Positions 1 to 9,843 of a DNA stretch of 64,000 nucleotides are shown in pieces. Within the stretch, counting starts at the first letter, position 1. Every line of letters starts with the position of its first letter. Below the pieces are notes generated by a model. It saw only the letters and a program-made list of their open reading frames with translations, made no database searches and was not told the DNA's origin. This DNA is from Cyanophora paradoxa. Taxonomy: Eukaryota; Glaucocystophyceae; Cyanophorales; Cyanophoraceae. Location: contig QPMI01000066.1 of the NCBI GenBank assembly GCA_004431415.1, positions 485,154 to 549,153 on the forward strand, read 5' to 3'. The position numbers and the translations under genes are program-made.

Positions 1-111
1 TCGAATGCGAAGCGCTGGCGCACTCTTTGGTTGCGACCTCTCCGAGGCTCTTGCCCGTCGTGCCGTACAGACCGCACCTGCGAAATTGAAGCTATTAAGG
101 GGCGATCATGA

Positions 112-708
112 TCACGACTCGGCGATCATGACTTGACGTCGACTTTTATTTGTAATTATATAATGTACACGTGCAAGCCACTGCAAGCTAAAGGACTCCC
201 GGGAGCTTCGAATTCGTGGTCCGGGCCGGGGCCGGGCGCACTGAGAGCCGTCGTAGCAGGTAAGCTTCTCTTTGAAGGAGATCTTCTCAGTGCACATCTT
301 TGAGACTTTCAGCGACTCTCCACCCAGCCCTTTCACGCCAGTGAGGCCGGCGACGTCGTTTGTCGCGCTCGTGTAACAGTACCTACGCGAACCCGTGCGC
401 CCTACGTTAGGGACGGCGACCGCGACCGGTACAAGATGTTCATCAGCATTGTGCCGCAGATCTAAAGCGCACGCTTCAGCTTCCGCGCGGTTAATGATGA
501 TCTTGCCCTCCTGGTTTTTCATAGGCCCCTTAGAGAGCGACACCGCCGTCGACGCGTGCGTGTAGCTGTTGCCCAGCTTGGTGTAGCCGTCGAAGCACTC
601 GTACGTGATATCGCATTTCGCGTAAGTCATGTTGAAGTCGCCATTAGTAGCCGACGAATTCCCGGAGTTGGGATCATAGTAAGAGCCCGATGAGTAGTAG
701 CCTGACAT
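112..708 (-). CDS. Hypothetical Cys-containing protein (5' exon or whole gene)
   Basis: No family recognised. The frame opens with ATG at 708 and encodes a Tyr/Ser/Gly/Asn-rich start (MSGYYSSGSYYDPNSG), several N-x-S/T sequons and six or more cysteines (for example CDITYEC and RRYCYT), which suggests an extracellular or lumenal domain, although no clear signal peptide is visible. The conserved-looking part ends near CYDGS, where the reading frame meets GTGCGCCC, the commonest donor in this window. A CAG acceptor near 182 would give a short last exon stopping at 156-158. Read unspliced, the frame runs to 112 with a basic, low-quality tail. The gene may also continue beyond the window edge. There is no coding neighbour for about 2.5 kb upstream. 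Confidence 0.35.
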   Translation of the reverse strand: MSGYYSSGSYYDPNSGNSSATNGDFNMTYAKCDITYECFDGYTKLGNSYTHASTAVSLSKGPMKNQEGKIIINRAEAEACALDLRHNADEHLVPVAVAVPNVGRTGSRRYCYTSATNDVAGLTGVKGLGGESLKVSKMCTEKISFKEKLTCYDGSQCARPRPGPRIRSSRESFSLQWLARVHYIITNKSRRQVMIAES

Positions 709-1212
709 TGCCGCTTATATGTCTCAGTCTTGTCGCTTGAAGCTGTGGATGACAGCACTGCGCGCGCCGTACGATCAGCATGCGAGCTCCCGGAGTCCAT
801 AAGACTCCCCGGGATTCAATCTATAGCTATATATCTAGACCCAGCTGCAGAGCTCGAGCAGCCAGCCGCTGATCATGAGCTGCAGGAGGTCTAGCTACAG
901 ATCTAGATGTGGCCATGGCGCCGGCCTTCGCCGCGAGCTCAAGTGGGCCCGGTGGGCCGAGAGCATTGACGCTCCGCGAGGGTAGTTTAGAGCGGGACAT
1001 CGGCGCACCGGCCGCGGGACTCGGGGAATCGAACTTCGGAAGGACTCTGCTCGATATCCTGCGAGGGACCTCTGCACGCGCACACTGTGACTGTGTGACA
1101 GGCTGCACCTACGTATACGCCTGCAGCGTCAGCTGGACGGGCCGGACTCTTCAAGGCTTGTGAGCTCGAGCGAGCGCGGCGTCGGCGCGCGCGCGTCGCC
1201 AGCCTGAGCAGC

Positions 1213-1232
1213 TGCCGCAGTGCACTGCGGCA
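1213..1232. repeat. Perfect 20-bp palindrome
   Basis: TGCCGCAGTGCACTGCGGCA equals its own reverse complement, and a further CACTGCGGCAG copy of one arm follows directly. It could form a cruciform or be a dyad binding site; no adjacent gene start supports an operator role. Confidence 0.8.
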
Positions 1233-2849
1233 CTGCGGCAGGGCCCCGGGCCCGCGGGCCCAGCTGCAGGACTGTGCACGTGATCGGCGGCTAAGAGCTT
1301 TCCGACATCGACCTTAAAAAAGCTTCGGACCGTCGGACTGACGAGTCCTGCGCTGCAGTTTGCAGGCTGCAGGCTGCGCATGCAGGACCAATGGGCCATT
1401 GCAGGCTAGCGCTGCATGCGCAAGCTTAAGCTTAAGCGCCGGCTGCACTAGTATAGTCTAGTACTAGAGCTGAGTACTGCCGCTGCAGCGCTGGCTCAGC
1501 GGCTGATCGATATCGAAGCATTATTATCGATCACGTTTGAGATTAATTGCAAGTAACTTAGTAACTTTTTAACAGAGGGGAAAGAGCTGCGCATCAGCAG
1601 CGCATGTAGTACTGAGTACTAGCTACCGGCGTTACAGTGCGTCACTGAGTCACGGCGTAACTACGGTTACCGTAGACTCCGTAGTACGCGCGTCGATTCC
1701 CGACTCCCGACTCCCGAGTCACGGACCGTCGGACTCCCGCCGGGCCGGGAGTCCGGGATCCCGGGATTCCCGGCCCAGATTCCCGGCCCGCCGGCGGGAC
1801 CGGGCCTTCCCGGCCCGGGGCCGCGGATCCGCAATGATCATGATCATCGGATTACGCATCGATATCCCGGCGGAGCAGCGCCGGACTCCCGGGAGCTGCG
1901 CATGCAGAAGAGCTTCATAGAGGTTTGGGAGGCGGCTAAGAGGGTTTCGGAGGCTAGGTCACGAGTTTTTTTCAAACTCGAAAAGGTAACTTGAAACTTG
2001 AAAACAGTTTTTCTCTTTTTCTCTGGGTAGCAGCCTCTCAGAGTCTGCGCATGCGCATGCCCTCTGGCACTTCCGCCAGCCTGCCAGTGGCTGCCGCAGT
2101 GCCACTGGCTGCCAGCATGCAGCCTCAGAAGCAGGTCCTTGCCGGCGGCTGCCCTACTAGGCTAGGACCCTAGCTAGGCCTGGCCGCCGGGGTTTAGCTG
2201 CCCTAGCATTTTTCAATTTTTCTTTCTGGACAGCCGCTGAGGCTGCGCACTGCGGCATGGCGCCGCGCGCATGCATGTGCGCGCGGCTGAGCCTGCCAGC
2301 TGCAGCAGGCTAGGGCTGAGCGTGCTGCTGGCGTCGCGAATTTCGGAAGCCACCGGCATCGCGTCGATGATCGCGATCGGGCCCACTGATCAGAATTTTC
2401 TATAGATCTCGTTCGGGAGCAGGTAATCGGCGACGAACTTTCGGAACTCGATCGGTTGGACGATCGCGAAGCGCCCCGATATCGATCGCGAGCCGTCGCA
2501 GCCGATGATCGATGACCGCTCCGCGCGCCTGCGGGAGACGCGCGGCATGCGCAAACACGACCGGCGCCCTCGATCGCGAGCTCGCATATATATGCACGCA
2601 CATGCACGGCGGCGCGACCCCGGGGCGCCTGCGGACGGGGAATCTAGATCTATCTCGAAATGAAGGCGAAAACGAAGGCGAAAACGAAGGGACGCTTGTG
2701 CACCGAGGCCGGTTGAATTCAAAATTCAAAACAGCGATACGTTGAGGCTGGCTGAATTCCTCGAAGTGCTGCTAGCTATAGCGCTCTCTCGAAATCAATT
2801 ATAGCCTCTAGCTTCAAATTTTCAGTCAACGGCAAGCGTGTGCTTAAGC

Positions 2850-2991
2850 GCTTCCCCCCTCGCCCTCCCCCCCCCCTCCCCCCCCTCCCCCCCTCCCCCC
2901 CTCCCCCCTGCCCTAGGCCTCCCGCGGGGGGGGGCGATGTCCCCCCCCCCCCCCCCCCCCGCCCCCCCCCCCCCCCCCCCCCCCCCCCCTT
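2850..2991. repeat. Long C-rich homopolymer tract
   Basis: About 140 bp of almost pure C on the + strand, broken by occasional T or G, including runs of roughly 20 C. It lies outside any gene model, downstream of the 3' end of glycohydrolase copy A. Assembly of such tracts is error-prone, so the exact length is uncertain. Confidence 0.85.
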
Positions 2992-3101
2992 CTCGCTAAT
3001 CATGAGCCGCGGGCTGCCCCTTGCAGGCTCTTCCCATTAATATTGCCCCAACCTGCAGCTGCTCCAATATTTATGGACCCAGTTTAAAATAGAATTTCAC
3101 A

Positions 3102-3139
3102 CGCTCATATATTTACTGACCGCTCATATATTTACTGAC
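3102..3139. repeat. 19-bp tandem direct repeat
   Basis: CGCTCATATATTTACTGAC occurs twice back to back, immediately downstream of the stop codon of the minus-strand glycohydrolase gene. It is AT-rich in a GC-rich setting and could be 3'UTR or polyadenylation sequence of that gene. Confidence 0.85.
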
Positions 3140-3197
3140 CGATTCGAGAACTAATGGAACACCGACGTGGATCGGTCGATATCCTAAAAAATCAGGC

Positions 3198-5200
3198 CTA
3201 GGCCTCCGGCGGAGGCGCGGCGCTCGGGACGGATCCGGAGGTGGCGAGATAGAGGGCCTTGTCGATGCGGGGCTTGGAGCGGAGGCCCGAGACCCACTCG
3301 GCCGGGACCGCCGCCGCGGGGCCCTGCCGCGCCCCCAGCACAAGCCCTGCGCGCGGCCCCCTATTTGGGGGTGGCGCGGCGGGCCGGGGGCGGAAGGGCC
3401 AGGCAGGGGGGTACCGATGAGCATGCCGCGGGCGGCGCTGTCCCCCCCGACGGCCGTGTTCGCCACCAGCGCGGCCTTGAGGGCGTCTGGCGCGTTCTCG
3501 TACTTGGCTGCGGCGAAAGAAATTGAATTCAAGGGGTACGCGATAGGCGAGGGGGGTACGCGCGCACCGATGAAGTAGACGGAGACGGGGACAGCGTAAG
3601 GCGCGTAGCAAGCCGTCGAGAGCACGAGCTGGTGTAATGGATCATTCAGGAGGGGGGGTAGGTGATCTCGGGGGGGGGTACACTGCGGAGATAAACTGCA
3701 CCTTCTCCCCCGAGGGAAATTCCTGCACGCCCAGACTCTTGACCGCCTCGTAATCGTCGGGGAAAGCGGCGTCGGCGGCGGCGGCGGCGAGCCCCTGCTC
3801 GACCTTCTCCCGCAGCTCAGCGTCCCCGATCGTCTCCACCGCCTGCGGCCGCGGGGTCTCAAGCGTGAGCTCGGCCCTGCAGAAGATCACGAGGGGGTGG
3901 ACGCGGACCGCGCGCATGGCGGCGGAGGGGACGGCCCCGTGCAGCACCGCGTGCGCCACCCGCGCGAAGAACTGCGCCGAGGGCCGCCGCAGCGTGAGCG
4001 GCGTAGGGGGAAAAAGACCGCAGCGTCAGCGGCGCTCGCGCTCGCACCTCGGCGGCGGGCGCAACGAGGCTGCCGCCGTGGGTGAGGCCTGCCTGGGACC
4101 GAGCAGCCTGGACCTGGGCGCAGCTCGGGATCAGCGGAGCTCAAGGAGCGGTGGCAGAGCGGATCATCGGATGCGGACCAGCTTGTCGAGGTCCGACTTG
4201 TCGGCGAAGCGGTACAGGAGCGGCGCGATGCGCGAGGCGCCCGCCAGTTCGTTCGACTCGGAGGCGGCCTGCAGAGGAAGAAGGTTTCAAGCTCGAAGCA
4301 GAAGTATCGAAACCTTATTTTCGAAGCTTATATAATTATCGGCGCACCTCGAGGGGACCCTTGCCCGACTCGAGGTTCGCGAACGTCTCCTTGCAGGCGT
4401 GGTCCTTGTACCCTCTGTAGGCCCCGAACCAGGCGTTCCACTGCCGCTCCAGCATTAGATTGCAAGAAGTACAAGTGAGACCCTAGCTATCGCGAGAAAT
4501 CACTTTAAACGAGCTGCGAAACCCCGCGAAAATATTAATCGAGCCGCGAAAACCCCCGATCTAGAGATATTGCGCCGCAAATTTAGTCTAGGGGCGCACC
4601 TCCTTGATGAATACCGACGCATCGAACTTTTTGTGCGAGGCGACATTCTCCTGAGAGGCTTCGAAGTGAGCGCGAAGTCGATGGAGCTTGAGGCGATGCA
4701 ATTTCGCGACTCGAGTGCGTGCGGGCGCGGCGGACCAGCAGCAGGATTGCCTGGTCGCCTACGTGCGTGAGATCGCCCGCCTCTTTCCCAACGTGGTACT
4801 GGTTCAGCTCGCCGGGCTGCAGTGCGGGTCACGTGAGAGGAATCCAAAGCGCAGCTACAGCGAATTCATTCTCTTGCTCCCGCATGTGCGCGCCGCGGGT
4901 GCCACGGGCGGAATTTAATTGCGATCGGGGCGCATGCGCGCCTTGATGAGCCTATCGGGGGTCCCGTACTTCTCCTTGATGGCATCTGGGTTGTACTCCC
5001 AGTGCACACCTAATAATGGACGGGCTCAGAAATTCAAGCCCGAATTCCGAAGCAATCGGAGATAAATTCGCACCGAGAGCGAGCGCATCGCCCGCGAATG
5101 CGGCGTAGAGGGCGTTGCGAGCACGCGCCTCGAGCTCCGGCGATCGGGAGACGACGCTCTGCAGCTGATGAAAGAGCTCGATCGCGAGGCACTGCGGCAC
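3198..5200 (-). CDS. ADP-ribosylglycohydrolase / J1-crystallin-like protein, copy A
   Basis: The family binds metal and usually hydrolyses ADP-ribose bonds; some members are catalytically silent crystallins. Exons in order: start near 5200 with ELEARARNALYAAFAGDALALG, the family N-terminal 'R..A...GDALG' helix; VHWEYN at about 5000; YHVGKEAGDLTHVGDQ at about 4800-4760 (metal-site motif GDxTxxGDQ); ENVASHKKFDASVFIKE; QWNAWFGAYRGYKDHACKE; SRIAPLLYRFADKSDLDKLV; then VANTAVGGDSAARGMLIG at about 3470-3410 (second GGD metal motif) and the last exon LVLGARQGPAAAVPAEWVSGL to the stop at 3198. There are about nine introns. It is a paralogue of copy B (34165-36197), with exon junctions at the same places. 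It is divergent from the BTB gene. The start is the first ATG before the conserved exon; an extra 5' exon is possible. The substrate is unknown. Confidence 0.8.
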
Positions 5201-5540
5201 GCGCGTTTCCGCGATCGCAGCGCGGGAGCGCGCACCTCGGCCATTCCGTCCGCGTCGACGTTGAGCGTCCGAGAAGCTAGCGAAATTTGCGAGTCGATTG
5301 CAAGAAGTCTTGAAGAAGAGGGAGCGTGGGTACGTAGGGTTTCGAAAAGAGAAAACCGCCTTGAGAATCTAGGGAGGTCAATTTAAGGAGACAAGAGGAA
5401 ATTCAGAAAGACCGCTGCTAGAGGCCTAGTTAGGAGATTCCGAGACCTAAATCTAGACCGCTAGCTAGCGCTGCTGAGGGACCGGAGGAAAATCAGGACA
5501 CACGAACGCCTGCACATAAAATCTGTTTTGCGGGCGCGTA

Positions 5541-6801
5541 ATGGCCTCCGGCTGGGTTACGCCACCGGGATCGCGGGCGGTCTGGGCGCCGGCTCCGGTA
5601 GGGCGCCTCGAAGAGTGCGTCGCAGAAGCCGCGCAGCAGAAAGCGGCGGCGGCCGCGGCCCAGAAGGAGCTCGCCGATCTAAAAGGCGACATCATTTGCG
5701 ACTTCGCCGAGCTTTTCGAGCGGTGCTGCATTCGGGGCGAGGCGGAAGCGCTGGGCGTTCGCGCGGACGTCTCGATCTCCTCGCGAAACGAGGACGACAC
5801 ACCGCGTGCGAGTCAATTCCTTTGCGCCGCATTTATTCTCGCACACGCAAGGCGAATATTTGCGGACCGCATGCGCAGATCGAATTCGCGCCCACTCGCT
5901 CGTCTTAAAGGTGCGGAGACCGCGAAATTCAGTTGTATTTCTAGATCTGCAAGTATTACTTGCAAGCTTAAGCTAATTTCTTCAACGCTATCCGAAACAA
6001 AGGCTCGCTGTGAAGTTTTCCGGACGATGCTCTGCATCAAGGTTAGCATTTCGCTTCTTCTTGATTACAAGCCGTTGCCCGAATTTTATTAAAAGCCCCC
6101 CTGAGCTGTTTTTTTATTTTCGCAATCATAGATGCGAGAAGCGGAGAGCGGGGACATCGACGCGACGAATTTCAGGAAGGGCACAGTGCTCGCGCTTCTG
6201 CGCTTCCTCTACACGTCGGAGGTCCGGATCTAATTATCAGATGCAATATTAATTAAAGAGCCTTTCATTTTCTGAGCTGACCTTGAAGCCGTCTGTAAGA
6301 TCCAGAAAGGGTCGACGCCCATCGAGCTCGTCGATTTGATCCGCGCGGCGCAGTACTACCAGCTGCCGCGGCTCCTGGGCGCCTGCGTCGAGCGCCTCGC
6401 CCTCTGCGAGGTGCTCTCGGTGGGGGAGGCGCTCGAGGTCTTCGGCGCCGTCCACGAGATATCCGCTGGATCCGAGCCCCCGGCCAGCCCTTCCGGCCAG
6501 GTAATTAAATATATATCTGCTGAATTTCTCCTGGACTTGTCTAAGGGATTCCTCCTGGCCGCTGCGCAGAATGGAAGCCCAACCTCCAGCTCCAGCCCGT
6601 CCAGCCAGGCCCGCAATTTTCTCAGTGGCCTTCAAGGCAGTTCTCTCGAGCTCTCTCGCGCGCGCGCAGATGCGGCGGGTGGCGGTGAAGGCGCTGCGGG
6701 CGCGGCGGCGCGAGGTGAAGGGGTGCCCCGCCTTCCACGCCATGGTAGCCGCGGGGGCCGTGGACGTCGTCAAGGACCTCTTCGGCGTCCTCGTCGAGTG
6801 A
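5541..6801 (+). CDS. BTB/POZ-domain protein
   Basis: Likely an adaptor using a BTB fold for dimerisation or Cullin-3 binding. The second half is convincing: MREAESGDIDATNFRKGTV then LLRFLYTSE at about 6130-6220, an intron, then ELVDLIRAAQYYQLPRLLGA at about 6320-6390 with CVERLAL. This matches the BTB pattern 'fLrfiYt.e ... ll.aAd.yql..L...C...L'. The final exon starts [18 protein letters not shown] and ends FGVLVE-stop at 6801. The 5' part (from ATG 5541) has an Ala/Gln-rich helix (EECVAEAAQQKAAAAAAQKE) and LKGDIICDFAELFERC, but the exons for the start of the BTB fold between 5760 and 6120 are not resolved. No Kelch, NPH3 or MATH partner domain is visible. It is divergent from glycohydrolase copy A and convergent with SUCLG1. 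Confidence 0.65.
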
Positions 6802-7367
6802 AATCAATCGAATATGTAATTATAATTTCCTCGGTGCGGGGGGCCGGGCCGGGCCTGTGCCTCCCAGTGAGCTCGAGGACTTAAGCTTCAACGGCTGATC
6901 ATGAGATGCCATGATATCGATGGTATTCGAAGGTGGAATATTTATTCCGTTCGCCCATGCATGAATAGGGCCCATGTACATGCACATGTACATGTATGCC
7001 GCGCCACTCATCGACTTGAGCTTTATTCGTTTAGTTAATTATATAATCGACAACAGAAGAAGCCCGCCACGGCGTGCCTCCCAGTAATTAGTCTTCCCAG
7101 TAAAAGCCCGCCACCGGCAGGCCTCGTCCCCTCCTCGACCCGCCAATCCGACCCACTAGGTGCTGGCAGTTAAAATACGCTGGGCCTCGCTGGGGGATCC
7201 TTAGTCGCACGCCTCGCTCGGGGCCTCGAGCACAGGACCGCCGCCGCTCTCATCGGCTAGACATCGAGGCGGGCGGCGGGTACGTTATTACAAGGGTGGG
7301 GGGTAGGGTGGAGGCGGGCCTCCCGGGGGGACGGGGGGTACGAGAAAAAAAGCGGGGGGTGGGCGCC
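6802..7367. other. Convergent intergenic region
   Basis: This is the gap between the 3' ends of the BTB gene and the succinyl-CoA ligase gene. It holds a palindromic ATGTACATG array at about 6970-6995, AT-rich stretches at 7015-7045, and two copies of a sequence like AGCCCGCCAC..GCCTC near 7060 and 7108. No gene is seen. Confidence 0.6.
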
Positions 7368-9720
7368 CTATGCCTTGCCCGCCGCCTTCATAACCTGCGA
7401 GGAGGAGTGAGCTCGGGTTCGAAAATCCTGTACCCAAGCCCCAGGGGTACGCACCTCGAGCATCTTGTCGCCCATGCGCGCCGGGGAGTCGACCACGTGC
7501 ACGCCCGCCTGCGAAGGGCCGAGACGTTAACGTGCGCGGGGGGTACAGGCGCGCGCGGGGGGGGGGTACGCGAAACGGCGCACGTTCCGGAGGTAAGCGA
7601 TCTTCTGAGGCGCGCCGCCCTTGCCGCCGGCGATGACGGCGCCGGCGTGCCCTGCGGGGGGTACCGGTTGGCTTCGGCGGGGACGGGGGGATACGCGAAT
7701 CAGAATGAGCGCAGCGCACCCATGCGGCGGCCGGGCGGGGCGGTGACGCCAGCAATGAAAGAGACCTGAGGGCGCGAACGGCCGTCAGAAGAAGGCCCCC
7801 CGAACAGGCCCGGATAGCGTTTCAGATGCCTAGGGGCCTTCCGCGCCCTGCGAGACGTCTAAGAAGGTCTGAGAGGGGAACGCACGATGGGCTTGGTGGT
7901 CTTGGACTGGACGATGAAGTCGGCCGCCTCCTCCTCCGCCGTGCCCCCGATCTCCCCGATCAGGATGATCCCTGCGCGGGGCCCGGCCGTCGGGCGGGGC
8001 GGGGCGAGGACGGACTCGCAGGGGGCGGGGGGAAGGAGGAAGCGGGGGCTAGAGCGGGGGCTACGCTGCAAGGGCCCGGGGCTAGACGACTGCTCTGGAA
8101 GCGTTCTGAGTGAGGGCCCTATGTGGGAGCGCCCCGACGAGCCCCCTCAGTCTGGGGCGACCCAGCGAGGGCCCGTAGCTAGAGCCGCTACGAGAGCTAG
8201 AAAGGGCGGAGGCAGCCGCTATGACGACGGCTGAGGCCGTACGGAAGGGAAAGGGAGGCCGGCGGGAAGGAAGGAGGGCTAGACGGCTGCTCTGAAAGCA
8301 CGAGTACTCGCGGGGGCGGGCGCACCCTCGGTCTAGGGCTAGAACTCGATCTAGAACTAAACGGGTTCGCGGGGGCGGGCGCACCCTCGGTCTGGGGGTC
8401 CTTGACGAACTTCTCGAGGCAGTCCACGAAGTTGGTCCCGTTGAAGGGGTCACCGCCGATTCCCACCACCGTCGACTGTTAGACGGAGACGTGGTTAGGC
8501 GGAGGGGAGTCGGCGTGGCTGGGATGGGATGGGATGGGGAGCGGCGGGATAGGAAGGAGGCGGGCTCTGGGCCCGCGGGCGCATCCGCTAGCGGGGGCGA
8601 GCGGCAGCTAGGCTTCTGCCCTCGGGAGGGCCCGCGGGCTGTTTTGTCAGCGTACCTGGCCGAGGCCGACGCGCGAGGTCTGGAAGACGGCCTCGTACGT
8701 CAGCGTGCCGCTCCTCGAGACCACGCCTGCGCCGCGGCGGGGCGGGGTCAGGGTCGAGGCGGGCGGGCGGGGCGCCGCGTTTCTCGTGCGCGTGTCCCGC
8801 GCACACACGCACGCACCGATCTTGCCGGGCTTGTGAATGAAGCCGGGCATGATGCCGATCTTGCACTCGCCGGGCTGCGCGCCCGCCCGCCGTCAGCGCC
8901 GCCGCTCGGCCGGGGAGATCAAATCTCAGAGACGGGGCCGGAACCGCGCGCCTTGATGATGCCGGGGCAGTTGGGACCGATGAGGCGCGACTTGTTCTGG
9001 CGCGTCATGTGGTACTTGACCTGAGGGCGCGCGGGGAGCTCGCTCGCTCGCTCGCTCGCTCGGCGGAGAGGGACGGGAGCCGGATGGGGACGGCGTCGAG
9101 GCACGGACCTTGACCATGTCGTGCTGAGGAATGCCCTCGGTGATGCAAACGATCAGGCGCATCTCCGCCTCGACGGCCTCCATGATGGCCTTGGCCGCGC
9201 CCGGCGGCGGGACGTATATGACCGTCGCGTCCGCGCCAGTCGCCGCCTTCGCCTGCGCGTCCAAGTATCGCATACTGCGCCGATGCCGGCAGCGGGCCGC
9301 GGGGCCGGGGCGATGTCGCAAGCCTCACCTCAGCGACCGTGTTGAATACGGGGAGGTTCAGGTGCGTTGAGCCGCCCTTGCCGGGAGAAACGCCACCGAC
9401 CATCTTCGTGCCGTACGCTATCGCCTGCTCCGAATGGAAGGTGCCCTGACAAAAGGTGCTTGCGTAAGCGGCAGATTGGAGGGCCGCGTACGCAGGGCCG
9501 CGGGAGGACGACGACGTCGTCGTCATGTACGACTGCCTAGAATGGCTTCGGGAGGCCGTACCTGCTTGCCCGTGAACCCCTGGCATATCACCTTCGTCGT
9601 CTTATCGACGAAGACGGCCGGCTCTGTGCTCAGGGCCCTCGCGTGTGCAGCGACGGCCAACGAGGGCCGGGCCGCCGCCCGGACGCCCAGGGAACGGAGC
9701 GAGCACAACGCGAGAGCCAT
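7368..9720 (-). CDS. SUCLG1: Succinyl-CoA ligase subunit alpha, mitochondrial
   Basis: Alpha subunit of the TCA-cycle enzyme that converts succinyl-CoA to succinate with ATP or GTP formation. ATG at 9720 begins a mitochondrial presequence rich in Arg/Ala/Ser ([20 protein letters not shown]), then [19 protein letters not shown] (CoA-binding Rossmann start), [122 protein letters not shown], and [17 protein letters not shown], which carries the phospho-histidine. The last small exon VMKAAGKA ends at the stop at 7368-7370. There are about ten introns with GTGCG or GTACCCC donors. The full family length is present with no broken motif. It is divergent from COG4 with only 123 bp between start codons. 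The beta subunit is not in the window. Confidence 0.95.
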
Positions 9721-9843
9721 TTTGTGGTACCCCAGCGCCGCGCCGCGCTACCCCCTTGCCGGCGAAGTTCGCCGCAGTTCGGGTATTCTGGGGCCTCTGG
9801 GTGCATTGACCGCGTCGCTGGCGACGGGCTGCACGCCTAAGCC

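Larger units (their letters stand above)
709..3197. other. Gene-free palindrome-rich intergenic region
   Basis: About 2.5 kb with no ORF I would trust. It is made of short self-complementary words in chains, for example a perfect 20-bp palindrome at 1213-1232 and a 14-bp one at 1834-1847, GGCCCGGG-rich stretches at 1740-1820, a 12-bp GAAGGCGAAAAC tandem at 2662-2690, a C-tract at 2850-2991 and a 19-bp direct duplication at 3102-3139. Small frames here (for example at 909-1163 and 2203-2729) look like chance products of high GC. Confidence 0.6.

Noticed and set aside
2776-3040. Gly-rich and Pro-rich frames over the C-tract
   Set aside because: They are homopolymer artefacts with no conserved residues or splice context.
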